From the NCBI GenBank assembly GCA_950106755.1, contig OX467088.1, positions 19,142,001 through 19,206,000 on the forward strand: DNA of 64,000 nt. Direction: 5' to 3'. A program made the translations under genes and the position numbers. Origin of the DNA: Climacium dendroides. Taxonomy: Eukaryota; Streptophyta; Bryopsida; Hypnales; Climaciaceae. This document shows positions 26,354 through 38,695 of the stretch, in pieces. The notes beneath the pieces were generated by a model. That model was not told the DNA's origin. It searched no databases and saw only the letters and a program-made list of their open reading frames with translations. Numbering within the stretch: the stretch's first letter is position 1; each line of letters opens with the position of its first letter.

Positions 26354-26576
26354 GGTAGGAGCACCCAATGGCGTCAGTGTATCTAATGGGCTCACTTTCT
26401 AGGTAAAGATAATGATTCTGAAATGTAAATGTAGTAGACTGTAGATAACTTATTATTTGGGTCAATAAAAATAAGATATCTACAGTTTATGTACATTTAA
26501 GTCATGACATGACTATCATGTGTAGAAAGTAAGGCCAAGCCATTGGGTACATTGACGCCATTGGGTGCTCCTACTT
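26354..26576. mobile_element. Tourist-like MITE, 223 bp
   Basis: Terminal inverted repeats of about 45 bp start GTAGGAGCACCCAATGGCGT and are imperfect further in. TAA flanks both ends (26351-26353 and 26577-26579), matching the TTA/TAA target preference of PIF/Harbinger MITEs. There is no coding sequence. A short tandem duplication of aaagtttctggt lies immediately to the left. Confidence 0.6.
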
Positions 26577-28735
26577 TAAGCTTTGTCATGGAAATGTTGT
26601 GTGTTGGTGAGGAAGTGTTGATTGAGGAATCTCAAGTTGGGAGAGCATCATGATCTCCACCGGCGGATGGGGAAATGAAACACATCCAAATGAAACATGG
26701 CGTGTTGAAATGCCTGTCTCGGAGCCCTTGTCGCAACATGAACAAAAAAAGATAGCACATAATGCAAATCTCTAGATGAAATTCACCTACTCAACAAGGT
26801 TGCGAGTTCCCTAAAGTTCTTGGATTGTAGGAACTTGGACACAACAGTAGTTTGATGTGGTAGAGAGATTGTTATGTCAAATAATAATAATAAATTAAAA
26901 TTTGATTTGATTTTTGATTATTTTTTAATTATTCTTTATTTTGGCCAACAATGACTGGTTCACAACATGAGGAATGGGCTTGAAATGGCCCTCCAACGTC
27001 CCTCCAAAACATCTAATGTCCCACACAACATATACTAGGTAGATTTTGGGTGGATGGGTGATGTGGTAGTACAGATGTAGAGACAAATTGGAAGATAGTC
27101 ACCTACATGTAGAAGAAGGCCCCGGTAGCTTCAAGAGTGGTGAGCACAATTTGAAGAGCCTAGTAGGAAAAAATCCCTAAACTGTACATCCATGGTGAAA
27201 CTTTCATTGAAGCCCACCTCGCTAAACCATTCATGAAGTCAAGATTTTGTGCCTCAGTGGAGATGCTATGATGGAGGTACCAAGTAGGATTCACTGTTGT
27301 AGCAAAACATCTAACAATTTTTTTAGTTAAAAAACATCATGATGTTAGTGCTAGATTTGATTTTTTAGCACTAATTGAGTTAATTCTCAAAATCATATTT
27401 CAAAATACTCATGGTATAAGTGTCAAACAACCAACTTTGATATGATAGGGTTCTAGCTTGATTTTTGAGTAGCTATTAAAATACTCAAATTCCTTCACAC
27501 TACGAATAATCAAATATTCTTGTACCAAATAAATGGATTATAAGCCTTGTAGTCAATTTTTAACTAGGTATTTTTGAAAATTTCAAAAGTTATGGAGGTT
27601 TAAACTCATGCAAAAGCTTGGGGAGGGTGATGAGGGAGAAGTTTAGATATTGAGCAATCTAGAAAACAAAACCCTTCACTTTGTTTGCTAATATCTTGCA
27701 ATCCATGAAGGCAAATGAGTTGAATTTTTTCCCTCTAATGTGATACATTATTACAAAAGTTTAGTAGAGTTTTATAAGGTTAAAATCCTAAAAGCAATAA
27801 TTTTTTTTATAACTCATTGCACTTGAAATGTTAGTTTGAGAGCAATTTAAAGCCATATAGTTCAAATTCTAATATAAAATCATGAAATTTATAATTTTAA
27901 ATTAAAAAATATTTGATATGATTTGAGGAAGAAAGTGTTGTGCTCACTCTTAAAAATTAAGATTTTTCAAATACTCGAGTTCAATCTAAAAAAATCAATG
28001 TCTTGCAAGTGTAGTCCCCTATAGTACTTTTAAACAAACCATCAAGTAAACCATGTTCCTTCCGCACTTCATGTTGGCTTTTATGATTTTTTTTCTTGTG
28101 TCATTGAAGTTCATTCAATAAAAGAAGTCAGCAACAACTTAGACTTGTCAAGACACTTGTTTACCTAATGGGATAGGATGAGTTGGGAAAGTGGCAAGGG
28201 GGAGAGATTGGGTTAAATGCGTTCACGATAAAATTCTTGAATGCAAAGTTTCTCCCAAATCAAGCCACAAGTCTACAATTGTAGCAATGTAGTACAAATA
28301 TATTTGTGTAAGAATGCTATTATAGAAGGAATACCTAACTCATTAGGGAAAAAATGAATTCTCAAAGAGGGTGTTAGTTCCCAAACAGTAGGGAACATTG
28401 ACAAAAAGAAATTGAAAAAAAAAATTGGCCAACAAACTACAAAGCTTGATTAACACATGACAATTCAATTCAATAATTTAAAAATAATTTAAAATTTAAA
28501 TATATACAAAAGTATGGAATTTTCAAATCTAATGTGACCACATCAGACTATTCTTTTAATTAATATTTTTATTTATAAATTATAAATTATTGATAATTTA
28601 TTAATTATTTATATATTATTAAAAAAATGATGATGGCCAGTGTTCATCATCAACGATGAACAATGACTACAATCCTTCTAAAGGGTTGTGAGTTCCATTG
28701 AGGGGAATTTTTTAAAAGGAAAACAACCCTTTTCA
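26577..28735. other. AT-rich intergenic DNA, no gene recognised
   Basis: I saw no supported coding region, RNA gene or paired repeat in this stretch. Confidence 0.4.
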
Positions 28736-28971
28736 GGGCCAGGGAGAATTGAACCCCTCATTGCCCCGACCAGGGTTAATTGTGAAAAAAGCCCCCTATT
28801 TTTTTGCCATGATTTTTTATATTTCTACACCGCCCCTAGCTAATTTGGGGCCACTAATTGCAAATTTGAATTCAGAATTTGCAAAAAAATCATCTGATTG
28901 CAAATAAAAAACTCCACAGCGTTTTCCCCAAGGGTAAAACGGGGCAGTGAGGGAGTCAGTTCACCTTGGCC
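28736..28971. mobile_element. small MITE, family GGCCAAGGTGAACTGACC, copy A
   Basis: The ends are inverted (gggccagggagaattgaacc and its counterpart cagttcaccttggcc). The body matches the three copies at 41203-41870, sharing gcaaatttgaattcagaatttgc. Near-identical 9-bp flanks CCCTTTTCA and CCCCTTTCA suggest a 9-bp target duplication with one change, which would fit a Mutator-derived MITE. Non-coding. Confidence 0.65.
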
Positions 28972-29506
28972 CCCCTTTCAGGGATGATTTTTTTCCTAAT
29001 GTATGTCCAAAAATGCTATGCCTTATTTCAAATACCTATTTCTTAATAATCCTTTAATTTATTAGTTGCGTTCTTTGGACAAAGACTATGGCATTGACTT
29101 TAGTTTTTGAATCCCATTTTCCAAATCCTATCTACATCCACATTTGCATCACACAATCGTAGTTAGAATTTGGTGGGATTGGGGGATGTTGGTTCTAATT
29201 GATAAATTATGATTGATAAATTATTATTGTTGTTTACCTAATCCCAAGCCTCACAGTTACACCATTCTTGTTTCTTCTTTTTATGTCAACCTGTCAATGC
29301 CACTAAACATCTCCTACCCTACCTTCAAAGAAAAAAAAAACACTTTATTTTCCTGCCGGAGACTAAGTCTCTTGGTTGGATGTATTCTTTCTTCCGACGG
29401 AAATGGTTCAAGAAAAAAAAAAATCTTACCCTATTCAAAGAAAGGTCCTCCTGAAGCTTCCTCACATGTAGCTTTTGTCCATGCATTGCCACTAAACTGG
29501 GGAAGA
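28972..29506. other. intergenic DNA upstream of the TBL duplication
   Basis: No gene is supported. A short triplication of taaactggggaag lies at about 29494-29540, at the left edge of the duplicated segment. Confidence 0.4.
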
Positions 29507-32500
29507 ATAAACTGGGGAAGGATAGAACTAAACTGGGGAAGTCATCAGAATAGAAACGAACTTACTTACGTAGGCCGTTGAAAGTTAATTTGCTCGTCCT
29601 GCAGAAACGCATCAAGCGTGTTGAAAAATTGCACCACTGACAGCAAGCTACCCACAGTCATCATGGTCAGTTACGAACCCAGTTTCCTCGAATGTATGTG
29701 GGACATCCAAGACTGGACCCCAGACTCTGCTTGTCTGGTTCGCAATAGTTGCGTCTTCACACCCGCCCTTGCAGAGATTGCAGTCGAGTGCAGAGCTTTG
29801 ACCTCATCAATCACCGATGCACTGACTGTCCATGTGCTAGCGTGCAGACAGTTGCGCAAGTGACCTCGACAGACAATCTTCATTCCCGAAAAGCCAAGCA
29901 CGCCTTCAGTCTCTTTGACCAAAATCGATCCCTCTTCCACCGAACTGGCATGATACATGGCGGCGCTTTCTTCGTCGCCACCTAGCTAGATAGGTAGCTT
30001 AGTTAATTACTAGCTAGCGGCACCGTAGCGTCCTTTTCGAGCGTATCCAGCTGCTGCTAACGCTACTTCTGCGGTTGACAGATAGTACTCGTTACAGCAA
30101 CACGCCGTTCTCCAGTTGCATCGTGGACGTATTCAAAGTATTACTTTGAATAGTGCAAGATTGCAACTGCTGTTGGGACACTTGGGTGGCCGTGCCGCTC
30201 GAACCTCCAGGTTACGTACGTACGTGAGTACGTCCCAGGTGCTACCTTGGTGGAGATTGGTATCGTGGTACTATATTTTTTGGTTCAGTTTGAGCATTCA
30301 GAGAAAGAGAGCTTCATAGATAGAGAGAAAGTGTGGTTGCTGTTTTGAAACTACGGGATGGATTTGTGACATTCATTTTGCTTGTTGGAATAGATATGCG
30401 CGATTCGTGGAATTTTTTGAACCTGGATCATTCCCTAAATTGCATAGAGTAGCAACGCAAGTGATGCATGGCAGTTGTGGATCCGGTGCCAGGCCACTTC
30501 TGAGTTGGTTTTTTGAACCGATTGTACTGTGCAGCCAAGGTTGAAATTTGAGGTTCACCAATCTCGATGTATGTCTCTAGCTAGTTTGGATGTCTCGCGG
30601 GCAGGATTGATTTGCGCAATCGACAACTGCATTGTGGGATTCAGAGCAAGAAGTAGAATTTTCCCACGGTATCCAGAATATTTATTAGTGTATTGAATCG
30701 ATTTTGAATCGGACTAGTTAGTCGTAACCTTTCGGGGAGTTGCAGCAGGAAAACAGAAGTTCAGAGACACGGACGTGTTTTTAAAGGCAGCAAGCAGACC
30801 TTTGGTGAGCTGGCGCTGCTGCAAGTGTGCAAGCAGTTAAGTTGTACAGTGACGGTCTAAATGCTTTTACAGTAAGGACGCAGCACGTGTTGGAGCTTTG
30901 TGAAAACAGCCAGGCAGCCGAAACTAGCTACCTAACTATCCCCGAAGTGAGGCAAGATTCGCAAACATGCGACCCGTCAATGGCAGTCAACAAGCGTGCT
31001 GGGTGAAGCTCCCTGTCCTCTGCCTGATCGCTGTGACTCTGGCATTCGCCATGGTCGTGCTCGTCGCTCCCTTAGTGTCCATCAGGGAAGCCAAAATCTC
31101 ATCTAACGATCCCTCACGACAATTGATTCGGGATCCCAAGATCGAAGCAGAAGAACTCTCCCTAGAGAGAGTTTCAGCGACGATCGAAGAAGCAGTGGTG
31201 CCCGAAGAGGTTCCAGCGAAAGTGGATGAACAAGAGCAAGCAACGACGGGCAGCAGCAATGCGAGCGAACTCTTGCTGCAGCTTCCTTCTCGACAAGGTA
31301 AGAGAATGTCGAGCTTCACTATTTAATGCAACTGTACCAATGCAATTGTGAGACGAGGAACCAAGTTTTGTTACACACAGATGTAGAGGACTAATTGTAG
31401 AAGTGAGCATTTCACTACCACTGGAAGTAGCGGTTGCAACACACCATAAGTTATTTTGTGATGGTTTTGTACCGGTTCCGTACTCTGTCTTTAATTCATG
31501 GTCTACAGGGAATCATTGCAAAAGTGCTGCAAACGTGGTTTAAAAGTCTTGGGCACGGAACCAATGCATATCTCTGCTGCTAAAACTATTGCAATCTGTT
31601 TTCAAAAACAAACAAACAAACAAACTATTGCAATCTCAAGTGGTTGCAAATAAATCGCATAATGTTGTACTAAACCATTGCAAAATTGTTACTAGATTCC
31701 TGGTAGTCCTTGTAAGACCGTTGCAAAAAATATTGCATCCTCAGCCTTCTGTGCTTGTGTGCTTGTGCCAGTGCTTTCTTGTGCGACCGTTTACCAGTTT
31801 CTTTAAACGCAAATGTAGAGGATTTATTACAGAAGCGAACATTTATATTCAGACTAGTGTGTGATGAAATCTTTGATTCTCATGAAGCTGTTTTATTTGT
31901 CGCAGAGATGGAGTGCGATTTATTTCAGGGCCAGTGGGTGGAAGAAACCTCCAGGAAGCCGCTCTACGCAAACGCCACTTGCCCCATCATGTCCCAGCAG
32001 CAGAACTGCCCCGGCAATGGTCGCCCGGACACCGGGTTTCTTAACTGGAAGTGGAAGCCCCAAGGTTGCGCGCTATCCGACTTCGACGCCGTCGAGTTTC
32101 TGAACCTCATGCGCGGCAAGACTGTGGCTTTCATCGGCGACTCCGTCACGCGGAACCAGTATGAAGCTCTGCTGTGCACCTTGTGGCAGGTATGGATAAA
32201 TACATTTTTGCCCCAATTCACTACCTGGAGAAATAGTACTCAAGTCTATCGTAGCGGGTAAAATCGTCGTAACCAGGGATTACGAGTTTCTCATCTACCC
32301 TGATCTGCACAACATCTGCTCAATTATCCCCTTCTCATGGGGATTTATGGCAACCGCAAAAAAATATGGCCCTCTTCATCGGGCTCAGCTCTCCTCGTCA
32401 GATCATTTTTTTGCCATAAATCCCTCTTTTGCCACAAAATTTCTTTCTCTAACCTAATGTGTGTCTGTACTTGCAAGGTAACGAACTGGAAGTTTGGCTT

Positions 32501-35500
32501 CAATATTGCTTTCTGTTTTGAAATGCTAATTTGCAGTGGTATCTGGTTGAAATGCTAAGAGGAAGTTGGGCATTCTGATTATCATTTCAAACCATTGATA
32601 CTAGGCGTTAACAGTTACTTTACCTGTCCTTCAATGGGAAGTTAGCTCGTCCATTAGTTGCAAGTTAATCAATGGAGAATCAAGGCTTTCAAGACAGCAA
32701 AATTCTGACTCCTTGCAAATCCAGCACTCCAAATCATTGTATTCGCCGCTAGTTAGTTTCCCTGTTCCGAAAATCAGATGTTTAACTAGTGGAGACAAAA
32801 TTTGATGTGAATCACTGTGAGCTCGTTCGCAAAATTAAGCATCAATTTGCGAACTGACACAAAATTGTGTGCACAGCGCAGACGTTAGTAACGAGTTCCC
32901 ATTCCAATAGCTAATTGAATCAGCACGGACAAGACCTAATAGATCTCGTTCGGAATGTCTTCTGTGTCCAAATTCCAATCCTAGTACTGTATCCTACTGT
33001 ATCCTATTCTATCATCACTAGACATTGACTATGAAACTCTTCAAAAATTACATAGATGCTCACTCTGGATCCCCAAATTCCATTCCAAGTGTTTCTTAGT
33101 GTGTCCTACTCTACCGTCACTGGCCATTGCTTAGAAAACTCTTCAAAATGCCATAGATGGACGTTTTGGAATTCTCCCATGGCTGTGAATTACTTATGCA
33201 AGCACTGATATGTCCAGCCTTTCAATAAACCGCTCTCGCTCTCACAGCTCGTAACACCAGCACTGATCCAGTTGAACTGTCTGTGAATGGGCCATCTAGG
33301 TGACAACCCCGGTGCCGCGCGGTAACAAGAAGCTTCTTCGCTGGGACTTCAAGGCCTACAACTTCCGTTTGGTTCGCATCTGGTCCTCCTGGCTGGTGAA
33401 CGTGACCACGGACGCCGTCCCCTTTGCCCCGGAGGGTCTGAACAAGCTGCACCTGGATGTGCTGGACGCCACCATCGCGGACGCGCTGCCCAGCTTCGAC
33501 GTGCTGGTGGTGGCCAGCGGGCACTGGTGGGGGAACAAGCCCGGGGCGTATGTTGTGAACGGGACTAGTGTTGTGGGAGGGCAGCAGTGGTGGAACAAGA
33601 CTCTGAACAGGCAGTATGATACGCTATCTGCGTATGGGGTGGCCATGAAAATGGCCGTGAAGGCTATTGTGACGTATCCGGGATACAAGTGAGTAGGGTT
33701 CTGGCTTCAGCAACTTGCTTTGAATATCATAATCACTAGCATCATCATCATAACAACGAGAGCTGCCGCTCACTTTGGGGGTCTGGTTTCGTAAATGGAG
33801 AGTCTGCTTATGTAAGGTCTGTTTCACATCTTGTTCAAGAGACCATCATCTTGATCACTGTGAGCAAAAAGAGAGAAAGAACGGTGTGACTGAAGTTTGA
33901 ATTTTCTTTTTCGTTGATAACAAACGGGGCTTCCATTGCAAGAAGTGTACCTGAAGTTTAGGGTTGTTTGTTTACTATTGGATAATCGAAACTCCCTCAC
34001 TAGACGCCCTCTCACTCTCAGGTTTTCCATTTGAAAGGCAGATTACGGAACCTTTTCCATGATTTTGCTCATCGTATACAGAAATTTTCTAACTTTTTGG
34101 TTGTAAACGCTACTCTTCTTGTCGTGAAACATGGGGAGGGTGTGAATATCTTTGCTTGATCCTATTCTGCATATAGTGAAGTCCCATATTTAGAATTCAA
34201 GCACTACCAATCCTAACTTGGCTCTTCTTTGCCAAACACAACTTGTCACAACAGAAAGTGAAATTTGCCTGCATTGAGATTATGGGGAAGGTTGTGCTTT
34301 CTTTGTGATGTTGAGAATTTCTTGGAGCAATTTAATTTTACTGAAAGTTTTGTTTTTGTTTTGATTCCTCTGCAGGGGGTTGACAATTTTTCGAACGTAT
34401 TCGCCTGATCACTACGAAGGCGGGGCTTGGAACACCGGCGGCTCGTGCACAGGCAAGATGAAGCCGCTAACAGACGACGAGATACCGAAAAATACTTATT
34501 TGGAGGCAGTCTACGGCCACCAAATGGCCGCTGTGAAGGCCGCCAACGTTAGTGAGGAGAGACTGCGTGTGATGGACATCATGAATCCGTTTCGGTACCG
34601 GGCGGATGGTCACCCGGGGCCTTACCGCAACAATGACCCCAATAAGCAAGTGAGTGATTCTCATACATACCTCAAGTTTGTAAAACCATTATTCGGCAAT
34701 GGAAGTCTGTAACAATCTTGAACTTCAAGGGAAGGGACCCTTTGCTTCCCATGAATCAAGGCTCCTTTCACTGGAGAAAATCTTGAATGCAAACTTGTTC
34801 ATAAATTGTGGGACACTGCAATATGAATTTTTCTTGTTATAGTGTCGGGCATTGTTGAAGGACCCCAACAACCTCCCTACTCAAGAATGTTGTGGGTGTC
34901 TTTAGGATTCCTGTAGAGAAAAGTAGTTTATTCACTAACATGAAGAAAACAATTGATGAAGAAGTCCATTGCAATTGCAACTGATGTTTGAACCCTCTTT
35001 TGTTAGTGCGAATGCTGGTATAAATAATACTATCAAGTATGGATTGCTCCTCCGCTGCACGACACTGATTCTTCTTTGGATCCCTATTTGTTGAATTTTC
35101 AGCATCTAACAGTAGCAGAATATGTTGCCTCTGGTCTTTTAATTTGTTTGAGAGGAGTTCAACTTCTTGCCTTGTTGAATAATTTATGTCATATATGAAC
35201 CCTGTAAAATGTGGGTGAAAGTTCGAATTTAATACTCACACAAGTCTGTATTCACATGTTCTGTCGCTGCAAATTCTAATTTGGTCAAATGCATCTATTT
35301 TTGAAACCATTGCAGGTGTCGCGAGGAAAAGATGGCAAACCCCCTCCCCAAGACTGCCTGCACTGGTGCATGCCGGGCCCTGTGGACACATGGAACGAGT
35401 ACTTGTTTGCCATGCTCCAGCGCCACTACAGCAAGCAATGAATTCAATTGCCGGGTGTGCTTGTTGCAACGGCCGCTGCTTCTTTAGTGCACTGTGAGGA

Positions 35501-35985
35501 CTGAAACAATTGCCCTCATTAAATTCTTTCTTAAGTAGGAGTACATAATTATACTGTAGAGTGATTCGTTATTGTTTCTGAAGTAGGAGTACATAACCGA
35601 GAGAAGTTGTTGCATTGAACAACTGATTTATTTTATGAGGTGAGGACTAGTGAAGTAGATTGATTGATAATTAATGTATTTCGATTCCAATTCATTGTGG
35701 GTGGGAGGAGCAAGAGAGGCTCTACGGCAACCCACGGCCGCGATCAGAGTATCCAATTGTATAAAGTTGAGGGTTCAATTACATAAGATGGTATGTAACC
35801 ATCTTTTGTTGTTCATAAATCACCCATTTAAGAGCTGATTTGCAATTTTGTGGGTTTGGCTTCTTGAATTATTTTTCAATAAATTTTCCTTGAAAGAAAA
35901 ATTGAATTGGCATCTAACCCAAGTCGTTTCATGTTTTTTGGACCTTCGTGGAATTAGTTATGAATTTTGAAGTTGGAATCTTATA
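29507..35985 (+). repeat. segmental duplication, copy A (carries TBL gene 1)
   Basis: Sequence from about 29507 to 35985 aligns in order and orientation with 44889-56505. It covers an upstream block (agaatagaaacgaacttact; a block ending in ggcggcg), the TBL leader, all five exons, introns and about 540 bp of 3' flank. Copy A lacks the roughly 4.75 kb that separates 45480 from 50240 in copy B. The ends are approximate. Confidence 0.85.
30967..35441 (+). CDS. TBL-family polysaccharide O-acetyltransferase, gene 1 (5 exons)
   Basis: Exons: 30967-31297, 31906-32189, 33300-33688, 34376-34649, 35316-35441. All phases close and give 467 aa. TBL proteins are Golgi type II membrane proteins that transfer acetyl groups to wall polysaccharides. 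Visible parts are a single hydrophobic anchor at about residues 12-38, an acidic variable stem to about 110, the TBL N-domain from CDLFQGQW (with [18 protein letters not shown]), the GDS motif at 188-190 ([10 protein letters not shown]), the block [10 protein letters not shown], and DCLH at 439-442 supplying the catalytic Asp and His. The pattern CDLF...NGRPD...W.W.P.GC recalls the Arabidopsis TBL19-27 clade, which includes xyloglucan acetyltransferases; substrate is inferred and uncertain. A leader nearly identical to that of gene 2 precedes the ATG. No defect was seen. Confidence 0.92.
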
Positions 35986-36439
35986 TTTAAGACACTTTTT
36001 GTGTCCAGCCGTTGATGTGTTCATTGTTGGTACATCGACAAATTCAATTGTACCTTTGTGTTAGAGATAGCTTTTAGAGCTTCGTCACTTTATGGACCTA
36101 CTGTGTTATTGTAAGGATGTTGCTCTAATTGTGGGAGTATATAATGGTCATAGAGAGCAAATGTTATATGAGCAACTAATTTATTGGTTGTTAAGTAGAC
36201 TTGTTGAGCTCATTGTATAGATATCTAGTTCATTGTAGGAAGAGGGAGCAATAAGGTTCCTACTTATTGCCATAATCAACATGCAAATGTAATTTACAAT
36301 GATTTCCAATAATGTTATGTGATTTTTAGAAATTAAGTTAACAAACAAATGAAGCTCTCCATGCAAATATTCATTATAGTCTCTATAAATTATTGCTATA
36401 AACACAAATTTCATGAAGAGATAGGTTTGCAAGTATACT
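35986..36439. other. AT-rich intergenic DNA, nothing recognised
   Basis: This lies between the 3' edge of duplication copy A and the Tc1/mariner remnant. No gene or repeat was identified. Confidence 0.4.
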
Positions 36440-37320
36440 TTATACTTACAAAAAATTGAAACACTTTATTGATGGAAACAACTTCAAAATATACATTTTC
36501 AATAATGGATATGTCCACCTTTTGGAGCAAAAATGAGCTTGATTCTCTATGACATGGATGAACCAATGCATTGACCTTGTTGTTTGGAATAGATCTCCAT
36601 TCTGCCTCCGTAGTCTTCCACATTTCTTCTACATTCTTCTACATGTGCATGTACTATAGAACATCCTTCAAGATCTTCCAAAGGTTTTCAATTGGACTAG
36701 AATCCAACAAATTTGCAAGACACACAATTTTTTCAATAATTGCCTTTTGTACAATTATTTAGGGAGTTCAGTTCTATGTACTAGGACACCATCTACCATG
36801 AGCATCAACTCAAGTGCATTCTCTTGGGTGCTATGAAATAGGCCGAAGCCTCCTTGATACATGAGAATATTGAAATTTGCAATAGTTCATTTTCCTAATG
36901 ACATAAGGATCATTGAAGGTTCTTCAAGGCATATCGGTCTTCTTTCATATAATAATTACTTTAGAATTCTTATCAATCTTGAAGGTGGACTCATTGGGCC
37001 AAAGAACTCACTTCCACTTGTTAATTGTCCATGTTTAGTGAAAGCCTAAAGTTCTTGATAACAATGTAAATAGACAAAGGATGAAGTTTGAGTTCAACAA
37101 CAATTTGCACATCTTTTGTGCCTATTTTGTGCATTCCAATGATTGCAAACCTTTTCTTCAGTTGTCATTCTTTTACATTGAATAGGGATTTTAAGGGGAC
37201 TCATACTAATTAATCGACATTACACACTATATAAATATCTACCTTTGCTATACATCAATAGTTACTGAAGTGTTTGGAGCTATACATTATGTTTCAAACA
37301 TCTATAATTTTCCACAATAA
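36440..37320 (-). mobile_element. Tc1/mariner element remnant with broken transposase
   Basis: On the minus strand, in order, I see a helix-turn-helix-like stretch at about 37180-37050 (KRFAIIGMHKIGTKDVQI). Next is WPNESTFKI at about 37000, like the first catalytic block WSDESTF but with Asp changed to Asn. Then come GGFGLFHS and MVDGVLVHR at about 36795, like QDGAPCH. Last is SPIENLWKILKDVL at about 36690, the DD34E terminal block. Frames shift between blocks and stops are present, and the stretch between HTH and the first catalytic block is deleted. Possible inverted ends are gaaacactttattgatg and a matching complement near 37245-37270. The transposase is dead; the element boundaries are rough. 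Confidence 0.7.
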
Positions 37321-37387
37321 ATCCCTTTAATTTTTTGATCCCCTTAATACCCCAATTCAATGTAGTCTTCATAATCTCAGCTACTTC

Positions 37388-38695
37388 CACTACAAGGAGA
37401 ATTGTGGTCGAATTGACAAAAAAATGACAAAATTTTGTCAATTCCTTTGTCAATTAGGAGGAGCTGATTCAAGTCAATTTGTACACCTGTTTGACAAGAT
37501 TTTGTAACTCCATTGACAAGATTTTGTAACTCCATTGACAAAATTATGTCAATCATATGACAGAATTCTGTAAATTCGGACATTCTATAACTTCAAAATT
37601 TTAAATTATACATAAGGGGTTTGACTACTTAGAGGCTACCACGTGGCATATGCCATGTCAAAATTAAGTATAGAAAATTGCCGAGTAAGCACACCCACCC
37701 ACATAGCATAGTCACCTCAACAAACAACCCACATGACACAACCACCTAAGCAAATAACAACTCTACAAGGCCACCTAAGCAAATACAACAAGTGATTAAG
37801 CCATTTAAGCACCCAACAAGTACCAACACACACATGTCAAAAAACATAAGTGTTGGCTAATATATACAAGGTAGTAAAATATTTACCAATACATATGGGA
37901 TAAGTGTGTTAGGGGAGGAGGAGGAAAACCAAGTGAATTCCAAAATTGTTTAAAAATTAGATTTTCAGACCGGATTTAAACATAGTAAATTAATTTTTTT
38001 CAAAAAACTTTTAACTAAAATTATTTGGAAAATCAAATGAAGTTCCACCTTCAAAAATCTGTTTGAGATTTCAGGTCTCCAATAAAAAGTTATAGACAAA
38101 TTTCAGACCGGGTGTTTGAAGTGAATTTCAAACTTTTCAAACACCCGGTCTGAAATTTATTCATAACTTTTTATTAGAGACCTGAAATCTCAAACGGATT
38201 TTTGGAGGTGGAACTTCATTTGATTTTCCAACTAATCTTAGTTAAAAGTTTTTTGGAAAAAAATTAATTTACTATATTTAAATCCGGTCTGAAAATCTAA
38301 TTTTTAAACAATTTCGGAATTCATTTGGTTCTCTTCCTCTCTTAACACACTTATCCCATATGTATTGATAAATGTTTTACTGCCTTGTATATATTAGCCA
38401 ACACTCGTATTCTTGACAAGTGAGTGTTGGTACTTATTGAGTGCTTAAATGACTTGATCACTAGTTGTATTAGCTTAGGTGGCACTCTATGGTTTGTTGT
38501 TTGACTAGGATTTTGAATTCTTTGGGTTTTGTAGATTCTATTGATAAAGATCTTGATAAATAATCAACAAGAAGTTGACAAAAAATTAGCAGGTCTATCC
38601 TAATTGACAAAATAAGGTTGTTAAAAGTGATTGCTGTCAATTTGGACAAAATTTTGTCAAATGTTTGTCATCTAGGGCTGCAATCCCTTGTAGTG
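37388..38695. mobile_element. 1.3-kb CACTA-type foldback element with TTC target-site duplication
   Basis: It opens CACTACAAGGAGAATTG and closes with the complement of CACTACAAGGGATTG. The 3-bp direct repeat TTC lies at 37385-37387 and 38696-38698. The inner 37780-38470 is a long inverted repeat centred near 38127, with arms of roughly 330 bp carrying few mismatches. Outer parts contain repeated tgacaaaattttgtcaa motifs. No protein is encoded. A transcript would fold into one long hairpin, a candidate small-RNA precursor. Confidence 0.85.

Noticed and set aside
29618..29985. ORFs upstream of TBL gene 1 (81-95 aa), with related sequence at 45012-45409
   Set aside because: The DNA is duplicated, but the reading frames are not kept between the two copies, so conservation is of DNA and not of a protein.
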